Shown here one piece after another: positions 42,702-52,517 of a DNA stretch of 64,000 nt. This stretch comes from Paenibacillus sp. (GTDB lineage: Bacteria; Bacillota; Bacilli; Paenibacillales; Paenibacillaceae). Each line of letters opens with the position of its first letter. Position 1 is the stretch's first letter. Under the pieces are notes generated by a model. It had not been told where the DNA came from, ran no database searches, and saw only the letters and a program-made list of their open reading frames with translations. Location: the NCBI GenBank assembly GCA_023512345.1, contig JAILZT010000007.1, forward strand, positions 62,001 to 126,000, in the 5' to 3' direction. A program made the position numbers and the translations under genes.

Positions 42702-44872
42702 TCGGTCATGAGTTGGGCGGCCGTTACCAAGTCATCGAACGAATAGGTGGAGGCGGAATGGCGCTCGTATATAGAGCCCATGATATTCTGTTGAACCGAA
42801 ACGTTGCAATAAAAGTCTTGCGTAGTCAGTTTGTGCATGATGAAGAATTTATTCGCCGTTTCCGGCGGGAGGCTCAATCTGCTGCTTCCCTATCTCATTC
42901 AAATGTGGTCAGTATTTACGATGTGGGCCAGGAAGATGAGATTCACTATATTGTTATGGAATATATTGAAGGCAAGAACTTGAATGAAATAATAAAAGAA
43001 CGAGCACCGCTTCAGGTGGATGAGTCTGTGCGAATCGCTTCTCAAATATGCGATGCGCTTGATCATGCCCATCAGAACCAGATTATTCACCGCGATATCA
43101 AGCCTCATAACATATTAATTGGACGTAATGGAAGAGTAAAAGTGACTGATTTTGGGATCGCTCGAGCAGTTACCTCTACAACAATCACTCAAACCGGTTC
43201 TGTAGTCGGATCTGTGCATTATTTTTCTCCTGAGCATGCCAAGGGTGTTACAACAGGTGAGAAATCCGATTTATATTCACTGGGAATCGTTCTGTACCAA
43301 ATGCTAACAGGCAGCCTGCCATTTTTGGGTGAAAGTCCAATCAGTATTGCCTTGAAACACCTCCAAGAGGAGTTTGAGGAACCCAAGAAATTGAATCCAC
43401 TAATTCCGCAGAGTGTAGAAAATGTTATCTTGAGATCCATGCGCAAAAATCCGGAAGAACGTTATACTTCTGCCAAGGAGATGTTGCAAGACTTGGAAAC
43501 TTGTCTGCTCCCGGAACGGCGTAGTGAGTCTAAGGTAGACTTCCACGATGAATACGATGAGGACAAGACCCGCATTATTCCTGCAATCAAACCTCTTCAA
43601 AGGGGAGCCGGTTCTCGTAACGGGGGCGGTGACAGAATGATGAGGGAAGAGGATGTATACCCAGTGGCCAAAGGTAAGAAGAAATGGGTCGGTCCAACAC
43701 TATGGATTGGTCTTACTTTACTAATTCTTATAGCCATGTTTAGTGTGGTATGGTATGTGAAAGCTATGCTCGATGTTCCTGAAGTTGCTGTACCGAATGT
43801 AATTAACATGACTGTTGAAGAAGCAAAGATCGAACTAAATGAAGTTGGACTCATTATAGAAGAACCACTTATTCAAGAATATAACCCTAATTTTGCTGAA
43901 GGTATCATTTTTGATCAGAGTAAACCAAAGGATACACTGGTGAAAAAAGGCACAAGTATTGTGCTTTCAGTGAGTACCGCGAAGCCAATGACTGAGATGT
44001 TGGATTTCTCTGGGATGACGGTGGAGGAAGCTACCAAAGCATTAATTGAACTGGGTGTAGCAGAGAATCGGATTACACCTGACGAACGGAACAGTTCTGA
44101 TGTTCCGGTGGGCCAGATCATCACGCAGGACCCGCTTCCTAAGAGTGGTTTTGATCCAGCAACAGTTCTCGTTACACTTATAGTTAGTAAGGGTGAAGAA
44201 AGTATTGATATGCCTGATCTTACCAATCTTACCGAGAAAGAGGCAGCAGCGAAGCTGGAGGAAGTAAATCTTAAGCTTGGTGATGTTAAGGAAGAGTCCA
44301 GCTTTACTATAGATAAGGGCAAAGTAACCAAGCAGTGGCCTTATGATACGGGTACACCTGTAGCTCCAGGGACTAAGATAACTATCTATTTAAGTACAGG
44401 TTTTCCGCCGGAGGCATTGGAATACACCTTTAATCTGCCAGTTGCTCCTACTCAGAACGGTAAAAAGACAAAAATACGAATTGTGTATGCTGATGCAAGG
44501 AACAATGGTGAGAATCAAGAATGGGGAACTCGTACCATTGGAAAAAGCCAGGTATTATCTGTAAATATGGTTTTGGCCCCGAATAAAGATGGAAATGTCT
44601 CTGTTTACCGCGATGGCGAATTTTTTGAAACCTATGTAGTTAATTATATGGATGCAAAAAACAATACGGTACCGATCCCAGAGCTTGTAGGAGAACCTAC
44701 AGCAGAGCCTACTGTTCAACCCACTGAACCACCAGCTACCGAGGAGCCGGCAACAGACCCAACTATAGCTCCGACTGAACCTGGGGACACAGGAAGCAAC
44801 GAGAATAGTAATGTTAATCAGACTGGATTGGTTGATACCAAAGCTAAAGGCAAAGAGAAAAGTGGTAAATGA
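42698..44872 (+). CDS. prkC: serine/threonine protein kinase PrkC with PASTA domains (724 aa)
   Basis: Kinase domain 1-~265: glycine loop ERIGGGGMALVYRAHD, VAIKVLR Lys, HRDIKPHNILI, DFGIARA. A basic juxtamembrane segment is followed by a single transmembrane helix (WIGLTLLILIAMFSVVWYV, about 333-351), then three extracellular PASTA repeats (for example VPNVINMTVEEAKIELNEVG) and a Thr/Pro/Glu-rich tail. PASTA domains sense peptidoglycan fragments; in Bacillus PrkC triggers spore germination. The C-terminal low-complexity extension (TAEPTVQPTEPPATEEP) is longer than in B. subtilis. Confidence 0.96.
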   Translation: MIGHELGGRYQVIERIGGGGMALVYRAHDILLNRNVAIKVLRSQFVHDEEFIRRFRREAQSAASLSHSNVVSIYDVGQEDEIHYIVMEYIEGKNLNEIIKERAPLQVDESVRIASQICDALDHAHQNQIIHRDIKPHNILIGRNGRVKVTDFGIARAVTSTTITQTGSVVGSVHYFSPEHAKGVTTGEKSDLYSLGIVLYQMLTGSLPFLGESPISIALKHLQEEFEEPKKLNPLIPQSVENVILRSMRKNPEERYTSAKEMLQDLETCLLPERRSESKVDFHDEYDEDKTRIIPAIKPLQRGAGSRNGGGDRMMREEDVYPVAKGKKKWVGPTLWIGLTLLILIAMFSVVWYVKAMLDVPEVAVPNVINMTVEEAKIELNEVGLIIEEPLIQEYNPNFAEGIIFDQSKPKDTLVKKGTSIVLSVSTAKPMTEMLDFSGMTVEEATKALIELGVAENRITPDERNSSDVPVGQIITQDPLPKSGFDPATVLVTLIVSKGEESIDMPDLTNLTEKEAAAKLEEVNLKLGDVKEESSFTIDKGKVTKQWPYDTGTPVAPGTKITIYLSTGFPPEALEYTFNLPVAPTQNGKKTKIRIVYADARNNGENQEWGTRTIGKSQVLSVNMVLAPNKDGNVSVYRDGEFFETYVVNYMDAKNNTVPIPELVGEPTAEPTVQPTEPPATEEPATDPTIAPTEPGDTGSNENSNVNQTGLVDTKAKGKEKSGK

Positions 44873-44912
44873 GTAGAATAAACCAAACTCAGGAGAGGAA
44901 GGCTCACTATGT

Positions 44913-45818
44913 ATGCCTGAAGGAGTAATTACTAAGGCTTTAAGCGGATATTATTACGTAAAACCGCTTCGGGAAGGGGCAATAGCCTCAGAGGAAACAG
45001 CGGTAACATGCAGAGGGCGCGGAGTATTTAAGAATAGAGGAATTACCCCACTAGTTGGTGATCGGGTTATTTATGTTCTTACCGAAAACGGAGAAGGCAC
45101 AGTTACTGAGATTCTGCCAAGGATTTCGGAACTGATTAGACCTACTGTTGCTAACGTGAGTCTAGCTGTACTGCTATTTTCTGTTCGCGAGCCAGATATG
45201 AATCTGAATTTGCTGGATAAGTTTCTGGTACACATAGAGCATTCCGGAATTGACACTTTAATTGTTCTAACTAAGCAGGATTTAGCCGAAGACGACCAAG
45301 CAACCACTAATCAGGTAAAAGAGTTATATGAGCGCATCGGATATGAAGTGATGGTAACAAGTTCAATGACGGGTGCCGGTAGTGAAACTTTACGTAAACG
45401 TCTTTCCGGTATCATAAGTGTATTTTCCGGTCAATCAGGTGTGGGTAAGTCAACCTTGCTTAACCGGATCGTTCCCGGACTCCTATTGGAGACTGGTGAG
45501 ATCAGCCTAAGACTGGGCAGGGGGCGGCACACAACCCGACATGTTGAGCTAATGGATATTGGTGAAGGCGGTTTTGTAGCCGATACTCCGGGCTTTAGTC
45601 AATTGGACTTCCTCGAAATGGAAGTGGATGAACTGTCCTCTTGTTTCCGTGAGTTTCTTCCTCTAGCGGATCAATGTAAGTTCCGCGGGTGCAGCCATTT
45701 ACATGAGCCGGATTGCCGGGTAATAGAAGCTTTGGAAGCAGGAGTTATTGCAGAGAGCCGTTATAACCATTACAAACTGTTCTATCAAGAAATGAAGGAT
45801 AAGAAGCGGAGGTACTGA
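44913..45818 (+). CDS. rsgA: ribosome small-subunit-dependent GTPase A (301 aa)
   Basis: An OB-fold N terminus, then a circularly permuted GTPase with the order G4 (LTKQDL), G1 (FSGQSGVGKSTLLNR), G3 (DTPGFSQLD). The C-terminal zinc knuckle reads CKFRGCSHLHEPDC. It acts in late 30S maturation. It lies between prkC and rpe as in B. subtilis. Confidence 0.96.
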   Translation: MPEGVITKALSGYYYVKPLREGAIASEETAVTCRGRGVFKNRGITPLVGDRVIYVLTENGEGTVTEILPRISELIRPTVANVSLAVLLFSVREPDMNLNLLDKFLVHIEHSGIDTLIVLTKQDLAEDDQATTNQVKELYERIGYEVMVTSSMTGAGSETLRKRLSGIISVFSGQSGVGKSTLLNRIVPGLLLETGEISLRLGRGRHTTRHVELMDIGEGGFVADTPGFSQLDFLEMEVDELSSCFREFLPLADQCKFRGCSHLHEPDCRVIEALEAGVIAESRYNHYKLFYQEMKDKKRRY

Positions 45819-45822
45819 TTCT

Positions 45823-46488
45823 ATGATTATTATTGCCCCATCCCTGTTATCTGCCGATTTCGCTGCTTTGGGTGCCGAAGTTGCAGAAGCTGAAGCCAGT
45901 GGTGCAGACTGGATCCATGTCGATGTAATGGATGGACATTTTGTACCCAATATTACTCTAGGACCTCCTATTGTAAAAGCAGTATCAGCCCATACATCAT
46001 TACCTCTGGACGTTCATCTGATGATAGAGGGACCGGAACGATATATAGCTGATTTTGCAGCCGCAGGAGCTGGTGTTATTACGGTTCATGCGGAAGCTTG
46101 TATTCATTTACATCGGGTTATTCATCAAATCAAGGAGCTTGGAATTATGGCTGGCGTGGCTATAAATCCGGGGACTCCTGCATCGGCAATACGCGAAGTG
46201 CTTATGGATGTAGATATGGTATTGGTTATGACAGTTAACCCCGGCTTCGGGGGTCAGACATTTATTCCTGGGACTGTGCGTAAAATTCGTCAAATTCGCC
46301 AATGGGCGGATGAGGTTAATCCAAGCTTGCGTATTCAAGTGGACGGTGGCATTGCTGAGTCGACCGCTGCATTGGTTGCAGCGGCAGGAGCGGATGTATT
46401 AGTGGCAGGGAATGCTGTATTTGGCCGGAGCGACCGTGCAGCTGCGATAGCTTCTATTCGTGCAGCAGCAGTAGCCAACGCCCAATAA
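45823..46488 (+). CDS. rpe: ribulose-phosphate 3-epimerase (221 aa)
   Basis: A (beta/alpha)8 barrel with metal and catalytic residues in APSLLSADFAAL, WIHVDVMDGHFVPNITLG, LPLDVHLMIEGPE, MTVNPGFGGQTF and IQVDGGI. It interconverts ribulose-5-P and xylulose-5-P in the pentose phosphate pathway. It starts 4 bases after rsgA. Confidence 0.97.
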   Translation: MIIIAPSLLSADFAALGAEVAEAEASGADWIHVDVMDGHFVPNITLGPPIVKAVSAHTSLPLDVHLMIEGPERYIADFAAAGAGVITVHAEACIHLHRVIHQIKELGIMAGVAINPGTPASAIREVLMDVDMVLVMTVNPGFGGQTFIPGTVRKIRQIRQWADEVNPSLRIQVDGGIAESTAALVAAAGADVLVAGNAVFGRSDRAAAIASIRAAAVANAQ

Positions 46489-46540
46489 TAGGCACTGGAA
46501 GACTAAAAGGTAATAGGATAAGCCCCATACGCATAAATAT

Positions 46541-46576
46541 GGTTACATGAGCAGAAATCTCATGTAGCCTTTTTTT
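46541..46576 (+). terminator. rho-independent terminator after rpe
   Basis: GGTTACATGAG (46541-46551) pairs with CTCATGTAGCC (46559-46569) with one mismatch-like T-G step, followed by seven T. Confidence 0.85.
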
Positions 46577-46763
46577 ATTGAAATATAAGAAAGAAATAGG
46601 TTCCTACAATCCTTCTTATATTTCTATCTAGAGACGGGTGTCGTCCAATTCAGGGCGGTGAAGCCGTTTCTTCTTATGGAACGGAGAGGACTGCAATGCC
46701 GTTTCGCTTCGGATTCAGAGTTAGTCTCCTACCGTAAGGCATGAAATGATGGGAGGGTGAAGT

Positions 46764-46844
46764 ATGAAATTTTACACATTCAAGCTGCCGAGATTTTTGG
46801 GAGGGTTTGTTAAAGCGATTTTGAATACATTTCAGAAGAGCTAA
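46764..46844 (+). CDS. spoVM: stage V sporulation protein M (26 aa)
   Basis: The peptide MKFYTFKLPRFLGGFVKAIL, then NTFQKS, is almost the same as B. subtilis SpoVM, including the helix-breaking Pro9. This amphipathic peptide recognises the convex forespore membrane and anchors SpoIVA to start coat assembly. A very strong GGGAGGGTGA site precedes the ATG. Its place between rpe and rpmB matches B. subtilis. In sporulating relatives it is under sigma-E; I cannot identify a convincing sigma-E promoter. Confidence 0.97.
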   Translation: MKFYTFKLPRFLGGFVKAILNTFQKS

Positions 46845-46871
46845 TTCCCTAACACAAAAGAAAACATGAAA

Positions 46872-46904
46872 AAAAGCACCTTACAAATGTAAAGGGTGCT
46901 TTTT
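46872..46904. terminator. bidirectional terminator between spoVM and rpmB
   Basis: AAAAGCACC (46872-46880) pairs with GGTGCTTTT (46895-46903), flanked by A- and T-runs on both sides, suiting both convergent genes. Confidence 0.85.
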
Positions 46905-46946
46905 GCTTGATAAAAAATATAGGTCGGGTCTGGAAGTTTCTAGAAA

Positions 46947-47135
46947 CTAGACGCGCTCAACTTTACCGGATTTCAAAGCACGGGTGCTGACGTATACGCG
47001 TTTCGGTTTGCCGTTTACCAAGATACGGACCTTCTGAACGTTAACTCCCCAAGAACGACGATTGCGGTTGTTTGCGTGAGACACGTGGTTTCCAGTACTT
47101 GGGCTTTTGCCTGTTACTGCACATTTGCGGGACAT
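46947..47135 (-). CDS. rpmB: 50S ribosomal protein L28 (62 aa)
   Basis: [20 protein letters not shown] then [20 protein letters not shown] is the L28 family, with full expected length. Only one N-terminal Cys is kept (KCAVTGK), so this is the zinc-free form. GGAGGTGT precedes the ATG. Confidence 0.96.
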   Translation of the reverse strand: MSRKCAVTGKSPSTGNHVSHANNRNRRSWGVNVQKVRILVNGKPKRVYVSTRALKSGKVERV

Positions 47136-47183
47136 ATATTACACCTCCTTGTTACTTACACCTGCATAAAACAATACTTAAAT

Positions 47184-47213
47184 ATAATATCACAGTAAAA
47201 ATTGCTAAGTCAA
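47184..47213 (-). promoter_or_regulatory. promoter of rpmB
   Basis: TTGACT (47208-47213) and TATTAT (47184-47189) are spaced 18 bp on the minus strand. Confidence 0.65.
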
Positions 47214-47326
47214 CCGATTCAAAAACATTTATTTCTTTTGGCTCTTATAGTACAATATATATTAGTGTATTATGTCCAGTTAATGAATGCGTTGATTAGG
47301 CATGAAGTTAGGAAGGGGAATTCTCA

Positions 47327-49105
47327 TTGAGCAAGCGTTCTATAAATGGAACAGACTTTACCGCAATGGTATTAGCCGGTGCGGAAAAGCTGCAGCAGCA
47401 TGCTGAGCACGTCAATTCTTTAAATGTATTTCCGGTTCCAGATGGTGATACGGGGACCAATATGAATTTGACGATGACCGCAGGTGCGAATGAATTGAAG
47501 AAGAATAATACAACCTCTGTTGGACAATGTGCTGGTGTCCTCTCCAAAGGTCTTTTAATGGGCGCACGCGGCAACTCCGGGGTTATACTGTCTCAGCTAT
47601 TTAGAGGCTTTAGTCGGTATTCTGCACAGTATGAAGAACTTAGTACAGGACAATTTGCAGCAGCATTGCAAACGGGAGTAGATACCGCTTATAAAGCAGT
47701 TGTAAAGCCGGTAGAGGGAACCATCCTTACCGTTGCTAAGGAAGCTGCTAGACATGCTGTTTATTACGCACGGCGCACAAGCGACGTGACAGAACTAATG
47801 ACCGAAGTATTAGCGAAAGCTAAAGAAGCATTAGCAAATACACCTGAGCTTTTGCCTGTACTTAAGCAGGTTGGTGTTGTTGACTCTGGAGGTCAAGGTC
47901 TGGTCTATATCTACGAAGGCTTTCATCAGTACCTGACTGGTAACCATACTGTTGACCTACCGGCACAAGGACAAGCCGTTCCAACAGTGAAAATTACTCC
48001 TGTAACAGATTTGTCAAAGTTTGATCACAGGTTAACTACAGTACAGACTACTGCCCAATCTCAGCTGTCTACGGACGACATTGAATTTTTATATGATATG
48101 GAATTTTTCATAAATCGTCATCTGGGTGGAACCGCTGTAGCGGATTTTGATGAGGATGCATTTCGGAAAGCGTTATCAGTTAATGGAGATTCAATCATTG
48201 TGATTTCGGACGATGAGACCATTAAAGTGCATGTTCATTCCAAAGCTCCGGGTGAGGTTCTCAATTTGGCCTTGTTGTTTGGAGAGATTACTCAAATTCA
48301 TATTTTAAATATGCGTGAGCAGCATCGTGACTTGCTTACTGCGGGTATGGATATCGCACCTATGCCTGATGTGTTTGCAGACATTCCTAAGGAGATAAGT
48401 AGTGTTCAAGCTCCTGCAGTACCTCCAGCTGACGAAATGGCTCCCTTTGGATTTATAGCGGTATCCTCAGGTAAGGGGATTTCCGATATTTTCAAAAGCC
48501 TTGGAGTAGATGCTGTACTCGCAGGGGGACAGACCATGAACCCAAGTACTGAGGATTTTGTGAATGCAATTTCTTCTATATCTGCGAAACATGTATATAT
48601 CCTGCCTAATAACTCCAACATCATACTGGCTGCTCAACAGGCCAAAGAACTGTTGGAAGGAGAACGCGATATCACGGTAATCCCGAGCAAGAGTATTCCT
48701 CAGGGAATAGCGGCTGCCTTTGCTTTTCAAGAAGAGGATTCAGTCGATGCTAATAGTGAGAATATGCTAGAGGCTATTTCCCAGGTTAAATCCGGCCAGG
48801 TGACTAATGCAGTACGCGATACCAGTTTCGATGAGCTGGAGATTAAGTCAGGGCAGTTTATCGGAATCTCCAATTCCAAAATTGTTGCGGCTGCTGATGA
48901 TCTGCTGACTTCAAGCAAAGCTTTATTAGCAAATATGATTGAGAATGGCGACGAGATCGTTACCATCTTGATTGGCGAAGAAGCGGATGCTTCGGTTACA
49001 GATACCTTGAGCCAATGGTTGGAAGAAACCTATCCTGACGTAGAAGTTGAAATACATGAAGGCGGCCAACCGCTGTATTACTATTTATTTTCTGTGGAGC
49101 CTTAA
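47327..49105 (+). CDS. fakA: fatty acid kinase ATP-binding subunit (YloV/FakA, DAK2 domain, 592 aa)
   Basis: An N-terminal DhaL/DAK2 domain with FPVPDGDTGTNMNLTMTAG (Mg-ATP Asp cluster) and GARGNSGVILSQLFRGFS, a middle domain, and a C-terminal domain ending EIHEGGQPLYYYLFSVEP. FakA phosphorylates fatty acids held by FakB (DegV) proteins. A TTG start follows GGAAGGGG. A DegV gene is the next gene, which supports the fatty-acid-kinase role. The Asp23-family gene yloU usually upstream is missing here. Confidence 0.93.
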   Translation: MSKRSINGTDFTAMVLAGAEKLQQHAEHVNSLNVFPVPDGDTGTNMNLTMTAGANELKKNNTTSVGQCAGVLSKGLLMGARGNSGVILSQLFRGFSRYSAQYEELSTGQFAAALQTGVDTAYKAVVKPVEGTILTVAKEAARHAVYYARRTSDVTELMTEVLAKAKEALANTPELLPVLKQVGVVDSGGQGLVYIYEGFHQYLTGNHTVDLPAQGQAVPTVKITPVTDLSKFDHRLTTVQTTAQSQLSTDDIEFLYDMEFFINRHLGGTAVADFDEDAFRKALSVNGDSIIVISDDETIKVHVHSKAPGEVLNLALLFGEITQIHILNMREQHRDLLTAGMDIAPMPDVFADIPKEISSVQAPAVPPADEMAPFGFIAVSSGKGISDIFKSLGVDAVLAGGQTMNPSTEDFVNAISSISAKHVYILPNNSNIILAAQQAKELLEGERDITVIPSKSIPQGIAAAFAFQEEDSVDANSENMLEAISQVKSGQVTNAVRDTSFDELEIKSGQFIGISNSKIVAAADDLLTSSKALLANMIENGDEIVTILIGEEADASVTDTLSQWLEETYPDVEVEIHEGGQPLYYYLFSVEP

Positions 49106-49165
49106 ATCTATATCTTGTTTCTCGAAATGTGTATTGTTGGAGTCATTAATTTGGGGAGGAAATCT

Positions 49166-50026
49166 ATGAATCGTACCATAATCGTAACCGATAGTACTTC
49201 AGATATCCCGCCGTCCATGGCGGAAGCACTGGGTATTGAAGTGGTCCCACTGACATTAATGTTTGGCGAAGAAGCTTTCCGGGACAATTTGGATATGACA
49301 CCAGAACAGTTCTATGAGCGTCTTCCCCGCTCTCCACAGTTGCCTACAACTAGTCAACCTTCTCCGGTTGATTATATGAATGTTTACCAGATGATTATGG
49401 AGCGGAATCCGGATTGTTCCATTCTTTCTTTTCATATTTCTTCAGGACTTAGCGGAACATTTCAGTCAGCTAGTTTGGCCAAATCCATGTTGGAAGAACA
49501 GGGAGAACGAATAACAGTTGTAGATACTTTATCTGCTTCCTATGGATTCGGCTTTATGGTAACTCATGCAGCTAGATTATCAGCTGAGGGCAAAGCACCA
49601 GAGGAAATTCTTGAGGCCGTAGAGAAGCTGCGCCTTTCCCGAAAGTTGTACTTCTTGGTTGATACCTTGGAGTATCTTCAAAAGGGAGGCAGGATCGGTA
49701 AAGCATCGGCAATATTAGGTACATTACTCAATATCAAGCCTATACTCTCCATAGACGCAGAAGGCATCATTTATGCAGTTGAGAAGGTGAGAGGACGGAA
49801 GAAGGCCGTTGCCCGTATGATCGAGTTGTTTAAGACAGATCTGCAGGGTGTGAATAAAATTAATGTGGCAGTGGGTCATACAGCTGAACCGGACTCCGGC
49901 AAGGAATTCCTTAACGAGCTGGCGGGTCATTTTACACTCGAAGAGCAAGTGCTGACCAATATCGGTCCAGTAGTTGGCAGCCATGTCGGAAACGGAACAT
50001 TAGCCGTATTTATTTGGCCCGCATAA
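49166..50026 (+). CDS. DegV-family fatty-acid-binding protein, FakB-like (286 aa)
   Basis: IIVTDSTSDIPPSMAE, LPTTSQPSPVDYMNVY, FHISSGLSGTFQSASL, VDTLSASYGFGFMV and LEYLQKGGRIGKA are the lipid-binding motifs of DegV/FakB proteins; the Ser, Thr and Arg in them hold the fatty-acid carboxylate. It probably presents exogenous fatty acid to the FakA encoded just upstream, giving acyl-phosphate for PlsX/PlsY. ATG 49166 follows GGGGAGG. Confidence 0.93.
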   Translation: MNRTIIVTDSTSDIPPSMAEALGIEVVPLTLMFGEEAFRDNLDMTPEQFYERLPRSPQLPTTSQPSPVDYMNVYQMIMERNPDCSILSFHISSGLSGTFQSASLAKSMLEEQGERITVVDTLSASYGFGFMVTHAARLSAEGKAPEEILEAVEKLRLSRKLYFLVDTLEYLQKGGRIGKASAILGTLLNIKPILSIDAEGIIYAVEKVRGRKKAVARMIELFKTDLQGVNKINVAVGHTAEPDSGKEFLNELAGHFTLEEQVLTNIGPVVGSHVGNGTLAVFIWPA

Positions 50027-50038
50027 TGAGGGATGAAC

Positions 50039-52090
50039 ATGATACAGTCTTTAGATAAAATAGACGTGAAAAAAGTAACTGGCGTGAGCGCTCAAAAGCA
50101 AGGCGAGCTCCACGCCTTTGGCGTATTTACAGTTAAGGATTTGCTGGAATATTATCCATTTCGATACGAGGATTATCGCCCTCGCTCACTGAGCGAGGTG
50201 AAGCATGGAGATAAAGTGACCCTTGAGACCAAGGTTATCGGCATCCCAGTCCTGCAGCGTTTTGGAGGCAAATCACGTCTTAGCTGCAAAATGGTGGCGG
50301 AACCATGGATGTTCACGGCAACTTGGTTTAACCGTCAGTATGTTCGTGAGCAGCTGACAGTGGGACGTGAAATTGTACTAACTGGCAAGTGGGATCAGAA
50401 GCGGAATCAGATTACAGTTACAGATTATGAGTTCCCTGACCGCGGAGAAGGCAAGACGGGCACGCTGCAGCCTGTATATTCTGTGGGAGGCAAGATAACA
50501 CAGACGTGGATTAGAAAGATAATCAATCAGGCATTACAGCAGTATGGCGATTTAATACCGGAGATATTACCTCATTTATTAATGAGGAAATATGATTTTA
50601 TGCCTCGCAAACGGGCAATTGCTACGATTCATCAGCCTGAGGACAGCAAGGAAGGCCAGCAGGGTCGGCGGCGGATGGTATACGAGGAGTTATTTCTCTT
50701 TCAAATTAAAGTGCAAGCATTCCGCGTGCTTAATCGTGGTCGTATGGACGGGGTTGTACACACTGTAGATAACGCCACCATTCGCCAGTTCGTCCGAAGT
50801 CTGCCTTTCGAGCTTACAGATGCACAGAAACATGTGGAGCTGGAAATACTTCATGACATGCGTTCGCCATATTGTATGAACCGTCTATTGCAAGGGGATG
50901 TTGGCTCCGGTAAAACAGTTCTTGCTGCAATTGCGCTGTATACCACGGTTCGTTCAGGATTTCAGGGCGCACTTATGGTTCCAACAGAAATATTAGCTGA
51001 GCAGCATATGCGTTCCCTGACTAGAATGTTTGAACCATTTGGGATTACTGTTGGATTGTTAACAGGGAGTGTAAATGGACGCAAACGCAAAGATCTATTA
51101 GCTGCTTTGCAGATGGGAACGATTGATATTGTGGTGGGTACTCATGCCTTGATCCAGGATGATGTCTTTTTCCGGAGTCTTGGAATGGTTGTTACGGATG
51201 AACAGCATCGATTCGGGGTGAATCAACGTGGTGTCCTGCGCCGTAAAGGTTACAATCCGGATGTCTTAACCATGACAGCTACTCCTATTCCCCGAACACT
51301 GGCCATCACGGTCTTTGGTGATATGGATGTGTCTACGCTTTCTGAGCGTCCCAAAGGCCGTGTGCCTATTACTACCTACTGGGTGAAGCATGATCTCATG
51401 GAGAGAGTCCTGAAGCTTATAAGACGAGAAGTAGACCAAGGGCGGCAGGCTTATCTAATATGTCCTCTAATTGAAGAGTCGGACAAGTTGGATGTACAGA
51501 ATGTAATCGATCTGCATATTCAGATGAGCCAGTCTTTTCCTGACTTTAAAGTGGGTTTATTGCACGGACGGATGACACCGAGTGAGAAGGACGAGGTAAT
51601 GCGTGCATTCTATAGTAATGAGGTGCAATTACTTGTGTCTACAACAGTTGTAGAAGTCGGTGTAGACGTTCCTAATGCAACACTGATGGTTATTATGGAT
51701 GCAGACCGCTTTGGCTTGTCACAGCTTCATCAGCTACGTGGACGGGTCGGAAGAGGTCAGCATGCATCCTTCTGTGTTCTGGTTGCTGACCCGAAGTCAG
51801 AGATCGGTCGAGAACGGATGAGTGCTATGACAGAAACAGACGATGGCTTTGAAGTCTCGCGAAGGGATTTGGAGTTGCGCGGACCTGGTGATTTCTTTGG
51901 AACGAAGCAGAGCGGCTTGCCGGAATTCAGGCTGGCCGACATGACTGCCGACTTCGAAATTTTAGAACAGGCAAGGGATGATGCTTCCGAGCTGCTAAAA
52001 GATGCAATGTTCTGGACTTCCCCTGATTTTGCTCCTCTTCGCAGTTATCTTCAGGGTGAGCAAATTTTTCAGGGTGATTTAATTGATTAA
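50039..52090 (+). CDS. recG: ATP-dependent DNA helicase RecG (683 aa)
   Basis: An N-terminal wedge OB domain (LLEYYPFRYEDYRP...), then helicase core with LLQGDVGSGKTVLAAIAL (Walker A), VVTDEQHRFGVNQR (DEQH), TATPIPRTLAITVFGDMD and QLRGRVGRGQHASFC. It rewinds forks and processes recombination intermediates. The start ATG 50039 is preferred over 50033 because GAGGG lies directly before the latter. Confidence 0.96.
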   Translation: MIQSLDKIDVKKVTGVSAQKQGELHAFGVFTVKDLLEYYPFRYEDYRPRSLSEVKHGDKVTLETKVIGIPVLQRFGGKSRLSCKMVAEPWMFTATWFNRQYVREQLTVGREIVLTGKWDQKRNQITVTDYEFPDRGEGKTGTLQPVYSVGGKITQTWIRKIINQALQQYGDLIPEILPHLLMRKYDFMPRKRAIATIHQPEDSKEGQQGRRRMVYEELFLFQIKVQAFRVLNRGRMDGVVHTVDNATIRQFVRSLPFELTDAQKHVELEILHDMRSPYCMNRLLQGDVGSGKTVLAAIALYTTVRSGFQGALMVPTEILAEQHMRSLTRMFEPFGITVGLLTGSVNGRKRKDLLAALQMGTIDIVVGTHALIQDDVFFRSLGMVVTDEQHRFGVNQRGVLRRKGYNPDVLTMTATPIPRTLAITVFGDMDVSTLSERPKGRVPITTYWVKHDLMERVLKLIRREVDQGRQAYLICPLIEESDKLDVQNVIDLHIQMSQSFPDFKVGLLHGRMTPSEKDEVMRAFYSNEVQLLVSTTVVEVGVDVPNATLMVIMDADRFGLSQLHQLRGRVGRGQHASFCVLVADPKSEIGRERMSAMTETDDGFEVSRRDLELRGPGDFFGTKQSGLPEFRLADMTADFEILEQARDDASELLKDAMFWTSPDFAPLRSYLQGEQIFQGDLID

Positions 52091-52155
52091 ATAGGCACAT
52101 GTAGCCGTTCCCCCTCATATACTGAGAAAGATTGAGATGATGGGGGGTGCCGAGC

Positions 52156-52443
52156 TTGAATTATCAGCAGTATGGAATCAGCCCACAGCTCGTTGAACGG
52201 ATCAAGCTGAAGATGAAGAACCCGGCGATCAAGGAACGTATTAAGGACATGATCAACGGAGTCTCCAAGCAAGATCTGCAAAACGGTGCCACCGTGCGAA
52301 GGCTGGTTCGCAATGCTTCAGGAGTAATGAATGAGAAGCTAACAACAACACAAGAGGATCAGATCGTAAAGTTTATCATTGCCCAGAAAATTGATCCCAA
52401 TAACACTTTTCATCTAATTCGTTTGTGGGGAATGTTTCGTTAA
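52156..52443 (+). CDS. spoVIF: stage VI sporulation protein F-like protein (95 aa)
   Basis: A small helical protein; the pattern ERIKLKMKNPAIKERIKDMI, NGATVRRLVRNASGVMNEKL and EDQIVKFIIAQKIDPNN resembles SpoVIF family members, needed for late spore coat maturation in Bacillus. I chose the TTG at 52156, which has a GGGGGGTG site at a normal distance, over the GTG at 52147 that overlaps the site. It follows recG by 65 bases. The family call is from memory of the motif. Confidence 0.75.
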   Translation: MNYQQYGISPQLVERIKLKMKNPAIKERIKDMINGVSKQDLQNGATVRRLVRNASGVMNEKLTTTQEDQIVKFIIAQKIDPNNTFHLIRLWGMFR

Positions 52444-52462
52444 GCGACATCATAAATAAAGA

Positions 52463-52500
52463 AGCGTTACCGCCGGTAGAGGCAGGTAACGCTTTTTTAT
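52463..52500. terminator. bidirectional rho-independent terminator
   Basis: AGCGTTACC (52463-52471) pairs with GGTAACGCT (52485-52493), followed by TTTTTTAT; it closes the recG-spoVIF unit. Confidence 0.88.
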
Positions 52501-52517
52501 ATTCAGTCAGCTTTGTG

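Noticed and set aside
46577..46763. Possible Asp23-like or other gene between rpe and spoVM
   Set aside because: No frame of useful length with a ribosome site; only short dyads (for example GAAATATAAGAA/TTCTTATATTTC) are visible.
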